This document shows positions 1-8,100 of a stretch of 10,918 nt of DNA, in pieces. The stretch is from Candidatus Methanoplasma sp. (GTDB lineage Archaea; Thermoplasmatota; Thermoplasmata; Methanomassiliicoccales; Methanomethylophilaceae). Where the stretch lies: assembly GCA_031271555.1 (NCBI GenBank), contig JAISVN010000029.1:1-10918 (forward strand), written 5' to 3'. Made by a program: the position numbers and the translations under genes. Position 1 is the first letter of the stretch. Each line of letters begins with the position of its first letter. The notes under the pieces were generated by a model. The model did no database searches. It was given only the letters and a program-made list of their open reading frames with translations, and had not been told where the DNA came from.

Positions 1-1757
1 ATAGTATCCAGTATGACATCCGGATAACAGTGTCTGGAAAGGCCGTTGCCTTTGCCCGGAAGCCATTCGAGAGTGCCGTGCGTTCCCATATGCACGACGC
101 AGTCGGCTTTGAATATGTCCCGTATCCATCTGTAGTATGCAAGATACTGATGGGGCATTACGACCCTCGGATCGTGATACAGCGTCTCCGCCTGCTCATG
201 CTGGCCCCTGTTGGGCTGTATCCCGATGAACACATTGCCGTTCCTTACGCCGGGTACTATGAATTTGCCCTCGTGTACCGATATTATTCCCGGCGGTTCC
301 CCCCAGCTTCTCACCATGCCTTCCCTCGCTTTGGAAGATAAAGAGTTGAACCATCCCATGTATCGATCTATGCCTATCAGATCCGCGGCTCGGCCTGATA
401 TCTCGCTCTCCGGTATCCACTCGAGATCGCTTGTTACGCCGGCGAGTACTTCGTTGACGATCTCATTTCCGTTCTCAGGGATATGATCCACCACATAGCC
501 TTTTTCCTTCATTGATATCAGGCAGTTCCTGATGCTCTCGAACGTGTCAAGGCCTGCGGCCCCTCCGACGCGGTCGTTCGTGGGAGGGTACATGTTCAGA
601 AGTATGACCGTCTTCCTTTCTTCGGGGGGCTTGCGCCGAAGATTCGCCCACGCTATCGCAAGCGTTGAAATCCTCTCTATTCTGTCCGGAACGGACACCG
701 TTTCGAATTTCCCGGTTTCATCCCTTATTGTGAAACCCAGAGGCACAGATATTATCTGCCCGTCGAACTCCGGCCATATTACGCTGACGCCTATCTCCAC
801 CGAACTCAATCCTATTATGTCCTCGTCCCAATCCTCCGGCGGCCGCATGACGTTGATCGCCTGTATTATCGGGACGTCGAGGTCCCCCAGAAAATTATAG
901 GCCTCTCCGTCACCGCTGCTCGGGCTGCTGAGGGATATCTGAGAGAATCCCAGCGTCATGATCACCGATTCCATTACGGGTTTCCCGTCAAGCATCATGT
1001 ATTTTTCTATCGTTTTTCTTATCCCTATGCTTCCCGTGATCGGGTTCGGAGCAGACTCGAAGAATATCGGTACGACGTTCACATCTCTTCTGCGCAGGTC
1101 TTCTATAAGGTCATCCACTGCTCCCGACCGTTCTTTCAGTAGGGTCGTGTTATGCAGCATCACTCCGATAGTCGGCTTTGAACGGTCAAGGCCCCTTAGA
1201 TATTCTTCAGGATCCGCATCCTCGGACATCCACGGGAGGTAAAGCCCCTCTGTGCGGCTGAATGCCGGTTCATGAACCTCTATTTCCGGGAATCCGCCTA
1301 TCGTCCTGCATATCCAGAGGCCCATCGATGCGTTGTTATCATGGCCGCCTATCAGAATGTAGGACATTGCTTTCCTGTATTCCTCGTCAGAGTGTTTGAA
1401 CCGGTATCTGTTCTCCTCGTTGGACTCCGGCATGCTTCCCGCATAAAGCACATCCTTCTCCGTTTTGTCTAATATCTCTTTGAGCCTGTGGTATTTCTTG
1501 AACTTGGTGTCATCGCCGTGGAGGCGCATCAACACGATGTCCGCTCTCCTGACTGCCGTGAGGAACTCGATGAATGCCTTCTCATCCGCATCCAGATCCT
1601 GTGAGTCCGCACAGTATACTTCTATCTGGACAGGAACATCGTTGAGTTCGGAGAATGCTTTTCCGATGAATGTGCTGTCATAGTTCATTACGCTGAGGTT
1701 GACCACTCTTATCGTCTTCTCCGGAGCATTCGGATGATTCCTGAACGTTATCGGCAT
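1..1757 (-). CDS. cobN: CobN-type chelatase large subunit, paralog 2 (3' end beyond window)
   Basis: Large subunit of the CobN/ChlH/BchH family, which binds the tetrapyrrole and receives the metal. It works with a ChlI/ChlD-type ATPase. I translated the reverse complement from ATG at 1757. It stays open for 585 codons to the window edge, about half of a usual 1,200-residue CobN. Visible family segments include MPHQYLAYYRW, the HMGTHGTLEWLPGKGNGLS block with GTHG at about residues 558-561, and an N-terminal half that aligns along its length with the complete CobN at 5115-8897. The start is well defined: in-frame TAA and TGA codons lie just upstream and no other start codon intervenes. The ribosome site is weak. 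Only 4 nt separate it from the chlD stop, so translational coupling within a chlI-chlD-cobN operon is likely. The metal and substrate cannot be read from sequence; cobalt is the family default. An intact C-terminal half is assumed, not seen. Confidence 0.93.
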   Translation of the reverse strand, partial: MPITFRNHPNAPEKTIRVVNLSVMNYDSTFIGKAFSELNDVPVQIEVYCADSQDLDADEKAFIEFLTAVRRADIVLMRLHGDDTKFKKYHRLKEILDKTEKDVLYAGSMPESNEENRYRFKHSDEEYRKAMSYILIGGHDNNASMGLWICRTIGGFPEIEVHEPAFSRTEGLYLPWMSEDADPEEYLRGLDRSKPTIGVMLHNTTLLKERSGAVDDLIEDLRRRDVNVVPIFFESAPNPITGSIGIRKTIEKYMMLDGKPVMESVIMTLGFSQISLSSPSSGDGEAYNFLGDLDVPIIQAINVMRPPEDWDEDIIGLSSVEIGVSVIWPEFDGQIISVPLGFTIRDETGKFETVSVPDRIERISTLAIAWANLRRKPPEERKTVILLNMYPPTNDRVGGAAGLDTFESIRNCLISMKEKGYVVDHIPENGNEIVNEVLAGVTSDLEWIPESEISGRAADLIGIDRYMGWFNSLSSKAREGMVRSWGEPPGIISVHEGKFIVPGVRNGNVFIGIQPNRGQHEQAETLYHDPRVVMPHQYLAYYRWIRDIFKADCVVHMGTHGTLEWLPGKGNGLSRHCYPDVILDT

Positions 1758-1761
1758 ACTA

Positions 1762-3651
1762 TCACACTTCTCTCATTACCAATCTGACGGAACTCTCTAT
1801 GAACTCGGCGTTCAGATCCTCCAGGCACAGGTATGTGCCGTTCAGGGCCCTGCAGAGCTCCAGAGCAAGGCCGAACTTCAAAGTGCCTATTTCGGTATCT
1901 ATCACAATGAATCTTATATTGGACTCGGAAAGGGATCTGGCGGTAGACAGCATCTCGTCGATCGGCCTCATGCCTGCGGTATACGGCGCATTGCATCTGC
2001 CGTCCGAAAGGATCACCATTACCGGGCTGGAGTTCTTTGTTATCCTGTCTTTGAGGATCTCATATCCTTTCAGAAGCCCATGGATCAACGGGGTCCTGCC
2101 TCCGGTGGGTATCTCCGCGAGGACCTTGTAGGCTTTCAAGGTGCTTTTCGTCAGAGGAAGGATCTCCTCGGCCTTATCTATCCTGAATACGGCCATTCCG
2201 ATCTCGTCGCGTTTCTGATAGGCGTCCTTAAGCATAGACAATATAGCCCCTTTTACGGCCACCATGCGCTTCTGGGCGCCTATGGAGCCGCTGCCGTCCA
2301 CCAGGAACAGCACGCAGTTGCCCTGCTTCTTCTCCCTCACTTTCTCCCTGAGGTCGTCGGCCTCGAGGACTATGGCCATATCCTTGTGGTCGCGGAGTAT
2401 CTGATACGGAGCGGATGCCCTTATGCTTGCACAGAGGGCTATGTCGCTGATCTTCCCTTTCGGTATCCTGTAGCCTACGCATCTTCCCGCTTTGTCGTTG
2501 GATTTGGATTGGCTGTGGCGCCCGGATTTCCCCGTATCCTGTATCTTCTCCGCATTGGGCATGTAGTCTATTACTCTGAACGTGTCGCCTATGGAGAACA
2601 CCTCTTCCTTGAGGTCCTCGTCCTGCTGCGGCAGAGGCGGAGGAGGCTGCTGATCGTTATCTGGATTTTCTTCCTGATCCCTTTCATCATTCTCTTTATC
2701 ATCCTCTTGATCTTCGTTCTCCTGATCGTCATTCTCCTCCGGCGGCTCCGGAGGTTCCTGTTGCTGCTGGTCATCGTCCCTATCGTTCCTTCTGTGCTCC
2801 AGACAGATGGCTGCGGCATTCTTCAGGTCGTCAAGGTTAGTCATTTCTCGGTCGTCCAATGCAGCGATCGCACATGCCGCATTCATCACCGAGATGTCTC
2901 CTCTGTGTCCGGCCACGTTCAGCTCGTTGCACACTTCGGATATCGCGCCGCAGTATCCGGCAGGTACCCTTGTGAATCTGGCTTTGCTGCGGGCCTTATT
3001 GATATTGGCTGATACCTCTTCCTCTTCTTCCGCATAGGAATCTATGAACTTTTTAGGGTCTGTTTCGTAGGCCAGCCTTCTTTTTATTATTTCTTCTCTT
3101 AGCGTTTCATCATCGATGTTCGATGTGAATACACAGACATCAAAGCGGTCCAAGAGATGCTCTGAAAGCCCGCCCTCGTCAGGATCCATGGTCGCGACAA
3201 GCAGCAGTTCGCAGTTATGTGTCTCCGATATTCCTTCTCTTTCCACTGTGTTGTATCTTGTTCCGGCCGCGTTCATTATCTGGTAAAGAAGATATTCCGG
3301 AAGGAGGTTTATGTTCTCAACAAGAAGGATGTTGTTGTCCGAACGGAGAAGGATGCTGTCGGAAAGCGCTTTCTTTCCGTCTTTCATGGTCCTCTCCATG
3401 TCCATGCCGCCGAATATCTGATCCTCCGTAGCATTCAGCGGAAGCGTCACTATCTTCCTGGTTCCGGCTATGGATGAGATCGAGTTCGCCATCACCGATT
3501 TGCCGGTCCCCTTCGGACCGCATATGAGCATAGATGTTATATCCGGAGATGCCAGCGAGCATGTTATCGCTTTCTTCACATTGTCATTGCCGACTATAGC
3601 GGAGAAAGGATAGTTTGGCCTCACTTTGTTCCGAACGTCGTCTGAAGCCAT
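1762..3651 (-). CDS. chlD: ChlD/BchD-type chelatase subunit (AAA+ plus von Willebrand A domain)
   Basis: Middle subunit of a Mg/Co-chelatase motor, 629 aa and cytoplasmic. It bridges the ChlI ATPase ring to the CobN subunit. Residues 1-290 are an AAA+ domain with an intact Walker A (GPKGTGKS, 45-52). The Walker B region reads LLVENINLL (109-117), where ChlI has YVDEINLL, so the usual Asp-Glu pair is Glu-Asn. The sensor-1 position is Asp156 in TMDPDEGG, where ChlI has Asn. Residues about 288-350 are a very acidic, Gln/Pro-rich linker. Residues about 445-629 are a von Willebrand A domain with MIDAS motif DGSGS (452-456), Thr520 and Asp550. Substituted catalytic residues are known for ChlD subunits, which mainly scaffold. 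The start ATG lies inside the 3' end of chlI (31-nt overlap), with a GGAGGA ribosome site 9 nt upstream. The 4-nt gap to the downstream cobN supports one operon. The symbol follows the family; the true substrate may be a corrin or another tetrapyrrole. Confidence 0.94.
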   Translation of the reverse strand: MASDDVRNKVRPNYPFSAIVGNDNVKKAITCSLASPDITSMLICGPKGTGKSVMANSISSIAGTRKIVTLPLNATEDQIFGGMDMERTMKDGKKALSDSILLRSDNNILLVENINLLPEYLLYQIMNAAGTRYNTVEREGISETHNCELLLVATMDPDEGGLSEHLLDRFDVCVFTSNIDDETLREEIIKRRLAYETDPKKFIDSYAEEEEEVSANINKARSKARFTRVPAGYCGAISEVCNELNVAGHRGDISVMNAACAIAALDDREMTNLDDLKNAAAICLEHRRNDRDDDQQQQEPPEPPEENDDQENEDQEDDKENDERDQEENPDNDQQPPPPLPQQDEDLKEEVFSIGDTFRVIDYMPNAEKIQDTGKSGRHSQSKSNDKAGRCVGYRIPKGKISDIALCASIRASAPYQILRDHKDMAIVLEADDLREKVREKKQGNCVLFLVDGSGSIGAQKRMVAVKGAILSMLKDAYQKRDEIGMAVFRIDKAEEILPLTKSTLKAYKVLAEIPTGGRTPLIHGLLKGYEILKDRITKNSSPVMVILSDGRCNAPYTAGMRPIDEMLSTARSLSESNIRFIVIDTEIGTLKFGLALELCRALNGTYLCLEDLNAEFIESSVRLVMREV

Positions 3652-4658
3652 GAGTCCAGTTCCTCCGTGTTAAGAGTGGATTCTTGGAATGGGTTCCTCC
3701 TCATACGGTGCGGCATTACCAATTTTGAAACATGCACAACATCAGACGGGGTCACTTCGGTGCGTTTGTTCATGGCCGCATACGCCACGGCGGCTTTTAT
3801 CAAAGTGAGATCCGCACGGTGGCCGTCCACGCCGAGATGCAGAGGTATCTTCACAGCGGCACGGATGACCTCTTCGCCGGGCTCGATCTCGGTTATGAGT
3901 GAACGCGCATCCATGATGATATCCCTCAGTTTCTGCTGTTCTTTGGAATAGTCCTCTCTGAAACCTTCGGGGTCCTTTTCGAATTCCATGCGCCTCTGGA
4001 TTATCTCCATCCTTCGCGTCTCGTCATGTTCTGATCCGACATCCACAAGAAGGCCGAACCTGTCCAGGAGTTGCGGTCTGAGATCCCCTTCTTCAGGGTT
4101 CATCGTCCCTACCAATATGAATTTTGAAGGATGGGAGTAAGATATCCCTTCCCTTTCGATATAATTGACTCCCATGGCTGCGGCATCGAGAAGAAGGTCC
4201 ACAATGTGGTCGTCGAGAAGGTTGATCTCATCTACGTAGAGTATGTTCCCATTTGCCTTCGCCAATACGCCGGGTTCGAATTTCTTTTTGCCTGTCTTGA
4301 TAGCATGTTCTATATCCAGCGTTCCGGCCACACGGTCCTCGGTAGAGCTCAGAGGCAGCTCAACCACCTTCATTGACGATGATGTCTCCTTCAGCTCCCC
4401 CTTTTCCTTCTTCTCCTGGCAGTCCGGACAAAGGTTGTTTGCATCGTCCCAATCGCACCCGCATGCGCACCCAGATACGATGTGTCTCTCGGGCAGAAGA
4501 TCGGCGAGGGCTCTTACTGCGGTAGACTTTGCAGTTCCTTTCTCCCCTCTTATTAAAACTCCTCCGATCAATGGATAGATCGTATTCAAAATCAACGCTT
4601 CTTTCATGTTTTCCTGGCCTACGATGGCCGTGAACGGATAGACTGACCTCTTCCTCAT
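3621..4658 (-). CDS. chlI: ChlI/BchI-type chelatase AAA+ ATPase subunit
   Basis: ATPase of the Mg/Co-chelatase motor, 345 aa and cytoplasmic. It forms a ring with ChlD and drives metal insertion by a CobN/ChlH subunit. The N-terminus YPFTAIVGQ is the standard ChlI opening. All catalytic elements are present: Walker A GEKGTAKS (38-45), Walker [11 protein letters not shown] (139-148), sensor-1 Asn in TMNPEEGDL (185-193), the LLDRFG arginine (Arg200) and sensor-2 Arg281 in GHRADLTL. Residues 64-80 contain five cysteines (CACGC, then CPDC), a possible zinc site; Cys-bearing inserts here are common in cobalt-chelatase-associated ChlI proteins. It is first in the chlI-chlD-cobN operon. No ribosome site precedes the ATG, and the predicted transcription start is only about 10 nt upstream, so the mRNA is probably nearly leaderless. 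The length is normal and nothing is broken. The name ChlI reflects family only; the organism need not make chlorophyll. Confidence 0.95.
   Translation of the reverse strand: MRKRSVYPFTAIVGQENMKEALILNTIYPLIGGVLIRGEKGTAKSTAVRALADLLPERHIVSGCACGCDWDDANNLCPDCQEKKEKGELKETSSSMKVVELPLSSTEDRVAGTLDIEHAIKTGKKKFEPGVLAKANGNILYVDEINLLDDHIVDLLLDAAAMGVNYIEREGISYSHPSKFILVGTMNPEEGDLRPQLLDRFGLLVDVGSEHDETRRMEIIQRRMEFEKDPEGFREDYSKEQQKLRDIIMDARSLITEIEPGEEVIRAAVKIPLHLGVDGHRADLTLIKAAVAYAAMNKRTEVTPSDVVHVSKLVMPHRMRRNPFQESTLNTEELDSWLQTTFGTK
3661..3666 (-). promoter_or_regulatory. Ribosome binding site of chlD inside chlI
   Basis: Read on the minus strand this is GGAGGA, 9 nt before the chlD ATG at 3651. It lies within the last codons of chlI. 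It fixes the chlD start and supports translation of the overlapping gene pair from one transcript. Confidence 0.7.
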
Positions 4659-4665
4659 TATAATA

Positions 4666-4679
4666 CCATGTGTACATGG
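4666..4679. repeat. Inverted repeat CCATGT-GT-ACATGG at the predicted chlI transcription start
   Basis: Perfect 6-bp arms (CCATGT and ACATGG) with a 2-nt spacer, 8 nt upstream of the chlI start codon. It overlaps the transcription start expected about 25 nt downstream of the chlI TATA box. A similar 11-bp palindrome, CATGT-T-ACATG, lies at 4781-4791 in the same intergenic region. It could be a second protein-binding site or a small 5' RNA fold. A chance palindrome in AT-rich DNA is possible. Confidence 0.4.
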
Positions 4680-4682
4680 CGG

Positions 4683-4703
4683 AGTTGGAATATAAATCCA
4701 ACT
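4683..4703 (-). promoter_or_regulatory. chlI promoter: TATA box inside a 7-bp inverted repeat operator
   Basis: On the plus strand the site is AGTTGGA-ATATAAA-TCCAACT, with perfect 7-bp arms and a 7-nt spacer. On the minus strand the spacer reads TTTATAT, a consensus-like archaeal TATA box. Its centre is about 35 nt upstream of the chlI ATG, so initiation about 25 nt downstream gives a leader of about 10 nt. A protein bound to the repeat would cover the TATA box and should block TBP. The same GTTGGA-N7-TCCAAC symmetry recurs at 8927-8945 beside the other promoter of the locus. Promoter identity is well supported by position. The operator role is inference from the paired occurrence, and I do not recognise the regulator. 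Confidence 0.68.
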
Positions 4704-4892
4704 GTAGGTTTACATTATGTATTTATGCACATCCATTGTTCATTATGCATTCATGATAGGGCATAATATCCCATTAGTCCCATGTTACATGTGAAGATTA
4801 AATATATTCTTAAAACGTGAAAAATTACACAAAGTAGGTTCCTAAAATGTGGAAAATCCCACGATTTACATACATAAATACCAAATGAGAAT
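4704..4892. other. AT-rich intergenic spacer
   Basis: About 190 nt between the chlI promoter and the AAA ATPase remnant. No ORF of note and no tRNA-like fold were seen. It is clearly richer in A and T than the flanking genes. It holds a CATGT-T-ACATG palindrome (4781-4791) and a TATA-like AAATATAT near 4800 that could once have served the plus-strand ATPase gene. No terminator or repeat array was recognised. Confidence 0.5.
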
Positions 4893-5116
4893 ATGTGGAA
4901 CACAATATCTATGGTAAACTCATGGAGTGGAAGGAATCGCCTCGCTGCAAACCTCTGATATTGGAAGGTGTAAGGCCGTGCGGCAAGGCCTACATATCAA
5001 AAAAATTTGGAAAAGAGAATTTTGATTCTGCGCTGTACATCAACTTCGAGGAGAATCCGCCCCTCATATCGCTGTCAGAAATGTATCCCGATCCCATAAG
5101 GATGCTGTCCGATCTC
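4893..5116 (+). pseudogene. Truncated AAA ATPase remnant (archaeal AAA_14/DUF4143-type), 5' fragment only
   Basis: The reading frame from GTG 4895 gives YGKLMEWKESPR...KPLILEGVR, then a P-loop-like segment, KKFGKENFDSALYINFEENP and DPIRMLSDL. This is the characteristic N-terminus of the AAA_14/DUF4143 ATPases common in archaea and gut anaerobes, which usually have around 400 residues. Only about 74 residues remain. The P-loop reads GVRPCGKAY, where the family usually has a GxRQxGKT pattern, so the Thr/Ser of Walker A is lost. The ATG at 4893 gives MWNTI, a plausible true N-terminus, but it is in another frame: 2 extra nucleotides near 4908 would explain the switch to YGKLMEW. Similarity stops at about 5116, exactly where the opposing cobN stop codon (TGA, 5117-5115) lies. 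Frameshift, altered P-loop and truncation together argue for a pseudogene. Beyond 5116 the open frame is only the antisense of cobN. Confidence 0.72.
4999..5005 (-). terminator. Possible poly-T terminator for the full-length cobN
   Basis: A run of seven A on the plus strand reads as seven T on the minus strand, about 110 nt downstream of the cobN stop. Euryarchaeal transcription often ends at such T-tracts. It lies inside the ATPase remnant, so it may instead be leftover coding sequence (Lys-Lys codons). Confidence 0.25.
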
Positions 5117-8100
5117 AGGCGGCATCGCCCCTTTTGCCGTTCACCTCTTCCAAGACACCCTCTGTTTCCAGATACAGCTCCTTGAGTCTTTGTTCCATTT
5201 CCTCCGTGGTCTCCCACAGGCCGCGCGATATCGCTTCCAGCATATCCTCAAGTATGCCTCTGAGGGCAAGGGGGTTGCTCTCTTCTATCCATTTGCGGTT
5301 GTCCTCGTCAAAGAGGAAGTGTTCGGTCATGGATTCGTACATCCAATCCTCTATGACATCTGACGTCGCATCCCACCCCAGAGCATGGTTTACGTTCACG
5401 GCTATCAGGTTGGCACCTACGAACCCGTGGTCTTTGAGTCCCTCTATCCACTTTGGATTGAGCAGCCTTGTTCTCATTATGTAAGCCATCTCGCCTTCCA
5501 AGTCTCTGACCTTCAGGCGATCGGGATCGGAACTGTCGCCGATGACGTTGAGCGGCTTCTTTTTGCCGCTGCTTCTCACAACGGCATTTATGCCTCCGAA
5601 GTACGCATACCCGTCATCTGTATCAATAAGATCGAATTCTCTGTCGACCTGGTTCTTGACCGCGACATCCAGCTGATTCAGCCTGTGCCTGAACAGCTCA
5701 GGTTTGGTCTCCCCTCTCCATTTCCTTCCGTATGCGCTGCATCCGCATGTGATGTATATCTGCGCAAGATCGTCAATGTTGTTCCATTTTTTGGATTCGA
5801 TGAGGATGTCCACGCCTGCCCCGTGCGTCCCCGGAGGCTCGCCGAAGACGCGAATCATCGCATTGCTCCTTGCATCATCGGCGGACATGCCGTTCTTGAT
5901 CATCTCTGCAATGTCTTTCTGAAGATGTTTTCTTATGAAGTTCTTCTCATCTCCTTCATCCAGATCCGCTACCAACTCCACCGCCTCGTCGATCAGCTGG
6001 AAAAGGTTCGGGAACGTATCTCTGAAAAGACTGCTTATCCTCACGGTCACATCTATCCTCGGCCTTTTCAGTTCCTCCTGCGATATAACCTCAAGTCCGT
6101 TTATCTTGCCTCCTGTAGAACCCCAGATCGGGCGGACACCCATAAGATACAGTATATAGGCGACATCATCGCCTCCGGTCTTCATCGTATCCACAGACCA
6201 GACCACTATTCCGACATTCTCGGGATAGGTCCCCTCATCCTCGATGTAGCGTTCGATCATCTGGTCCGCCATCTTCATGCCGGCCTTCCAGCTTGATTGA
6301 GTAGGAACAGTCTCAGGGTCAAGGGAATAATAGTTCTTGCCGGTCGGAAGCAGGTGGGCATTCCCTCTGGTCGGAGAACCTGAAGGTCCAGGAGGAACGA
6401 AGCCTCCTCCCAACCCATTAAGTCCGTTCGTCAGTTCTTCGACCATCCCGAGGATGCTCGGGTGAACAGAATTGCAGATGAATTCCGTGACCCGCAGAAC
6501 ATTCTCATTGTTCTCCGGACAGAACTCTTTTGCCAAGGCTAAGCATTCATCGATCCTGTATTCGTGCTCCTGCATAGCGAATAGAAGCTCTTGGGTCTTA
6601 TCGTCGACCCTGTTCACTATGCCTCCGTTGACCTCTCCCGTGACGCTGTTGATCGATGAGAAATTATCCATCAATTCATCGAGATCGAATCCCATGCTCT
6701 CAGCGACCGATATCCTCAGTGAGGGCATGCCGCCGTTCCTGAGCCTTGTGAGGCAGTACACCATCTCCTGCATATGGCGCCCTTCGGGCACTTTGCCCAG
6801 TATATGTAGGCCGTCTGTTATGAGGCCGTCCTTAAGGTCTGAGACGTAATCGTATATCGTCTCTATCCTTTCCATGACCTCTTCTATGGGGGCGTCCTCT
6901 TCTATCTTCAGCTCTTTCCACATTGACATCTCTTTTATGAGCCCGTACACGGTCTCGGCTATTCCGGGAAGCTTATCCTTTTGGAAAGTGCTTCTGCAGA
7001 AAAGATAGTCATGGATATTCGCCTCCAGTTCCATTAGTTTATCATATGTCCCCGCACGGGTCAGCGAAGGCATCATATGATCCACTAGGACCGAATTCTT
7101 GCGTCTTTTTGCCACTATCCCCTCAGAGGGGTCGTCTATAACGTACACATACAGGTTCGGTATGTGCTGCATCATTATGTCCGGAAAACATTCTTCCGAG
7201 AGGCCGTTGCCTTTTCCGGGCAGCCACTCCAATGAACCGTGCGTTCCGACATGAACATGAATGTCTGTTTTGAAGCCTTGAGCGATCCATCTGTAGTATG
7301 CAAGATACTGATGAGGCATTACTATGTGCGGATCGTGTATCAGCTCCTCCGCCTTCTCATGCTTCCCTCTGATCGGTTCCATTCCGAGATAGACGTTGCC
7401 GTTGACCACTCCGGGTATTATGAAGCGGCCGTTGTATGACATTACGCTTCCGGGAGGATCACCCCAGTTACGGCACATGCGCCCTCTGGGAACCTCATGG
7501 AGTTCGTCAAGCCATTTTTTGTATCTATCGACGCTCATAAGCTCCATTGCCTGTTCTTCTATGTCCTTATCGGTCTTCCATTCGAGATCGTTGGTCAGCG
7601 AGGAATTCATCTCATCGATTATCTCCTGTCCGCTCTGAGGAACATGATCGAGCGTGTACCCGGCATCCGCCATTACCTCGAGCATATTCCTGATGCTCTC
7701 AAAAGAATCGAGACCGCCCGCGCTCCCGAGTCCCGCTCCGCTTCCGTTGACGAGAATTGATACTTTCCTGTCTTTTATCGGGACCTTGCATATTGCTGCC
7801 CACTTTACCGCCATTCCCGCTATCCGTTCTATCCTGTCCTGACGCCACGTGTGGTAATCTCTTCCGTCCTCGTCCTTCTCATTGAAAAGGAACGGCACTG
7901 TTGTGAGCAGACCGTCCAATTCGGGCAGTGCTACGCATATAGCAAGCTCTCCGCCCTCCATACCTATCTCGTCATCCTTCCAAGCCTGCTGGGATCTGAA
8001 TATCGGTATCGCCTGAAGCGCCGTCACGTCAAGGTCCTGGTAAAAATTGAATCTGTTGCCGGAGCCGTCTCCTGGATCGGAGAGGGCTACCTGTGAGAAT

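Noticed and set aside
2640..2790. Possible tandem repeat in the region coding for the chlD linker
   Set aside because: Biased codons for Asp, Glu, Gln and Pro produce the appearance of repeats. No regular period was seen, and acidic linkers are normal in ChlD.
2080..3012. Long plus-strand open frame of 310 codons opposite chlD
   Set aside because: It is the antisense of chlD. Its hydrophobic low-complexity middle (runs of Leu, Ile and Val) is simply the complement of the acidic/Gln linker codons. No ribosome site or family similarity was seen.
4704..4892. Cobalamin riboswitch or CRISPR in the spacer upstream of chlI
   Set aside because: No B12-box-like sequence or multi-stem fold was seen, the spacer lies upstream of the likely transcription start, and there are no regularly spaced repeats.
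5385..6296. Plus-strand open frame of 303 codons opposite cobN
   Set aside because: Fully antisense to conserved CobN coding sequence, with no recognisable domain and no promoter or ribosome site.
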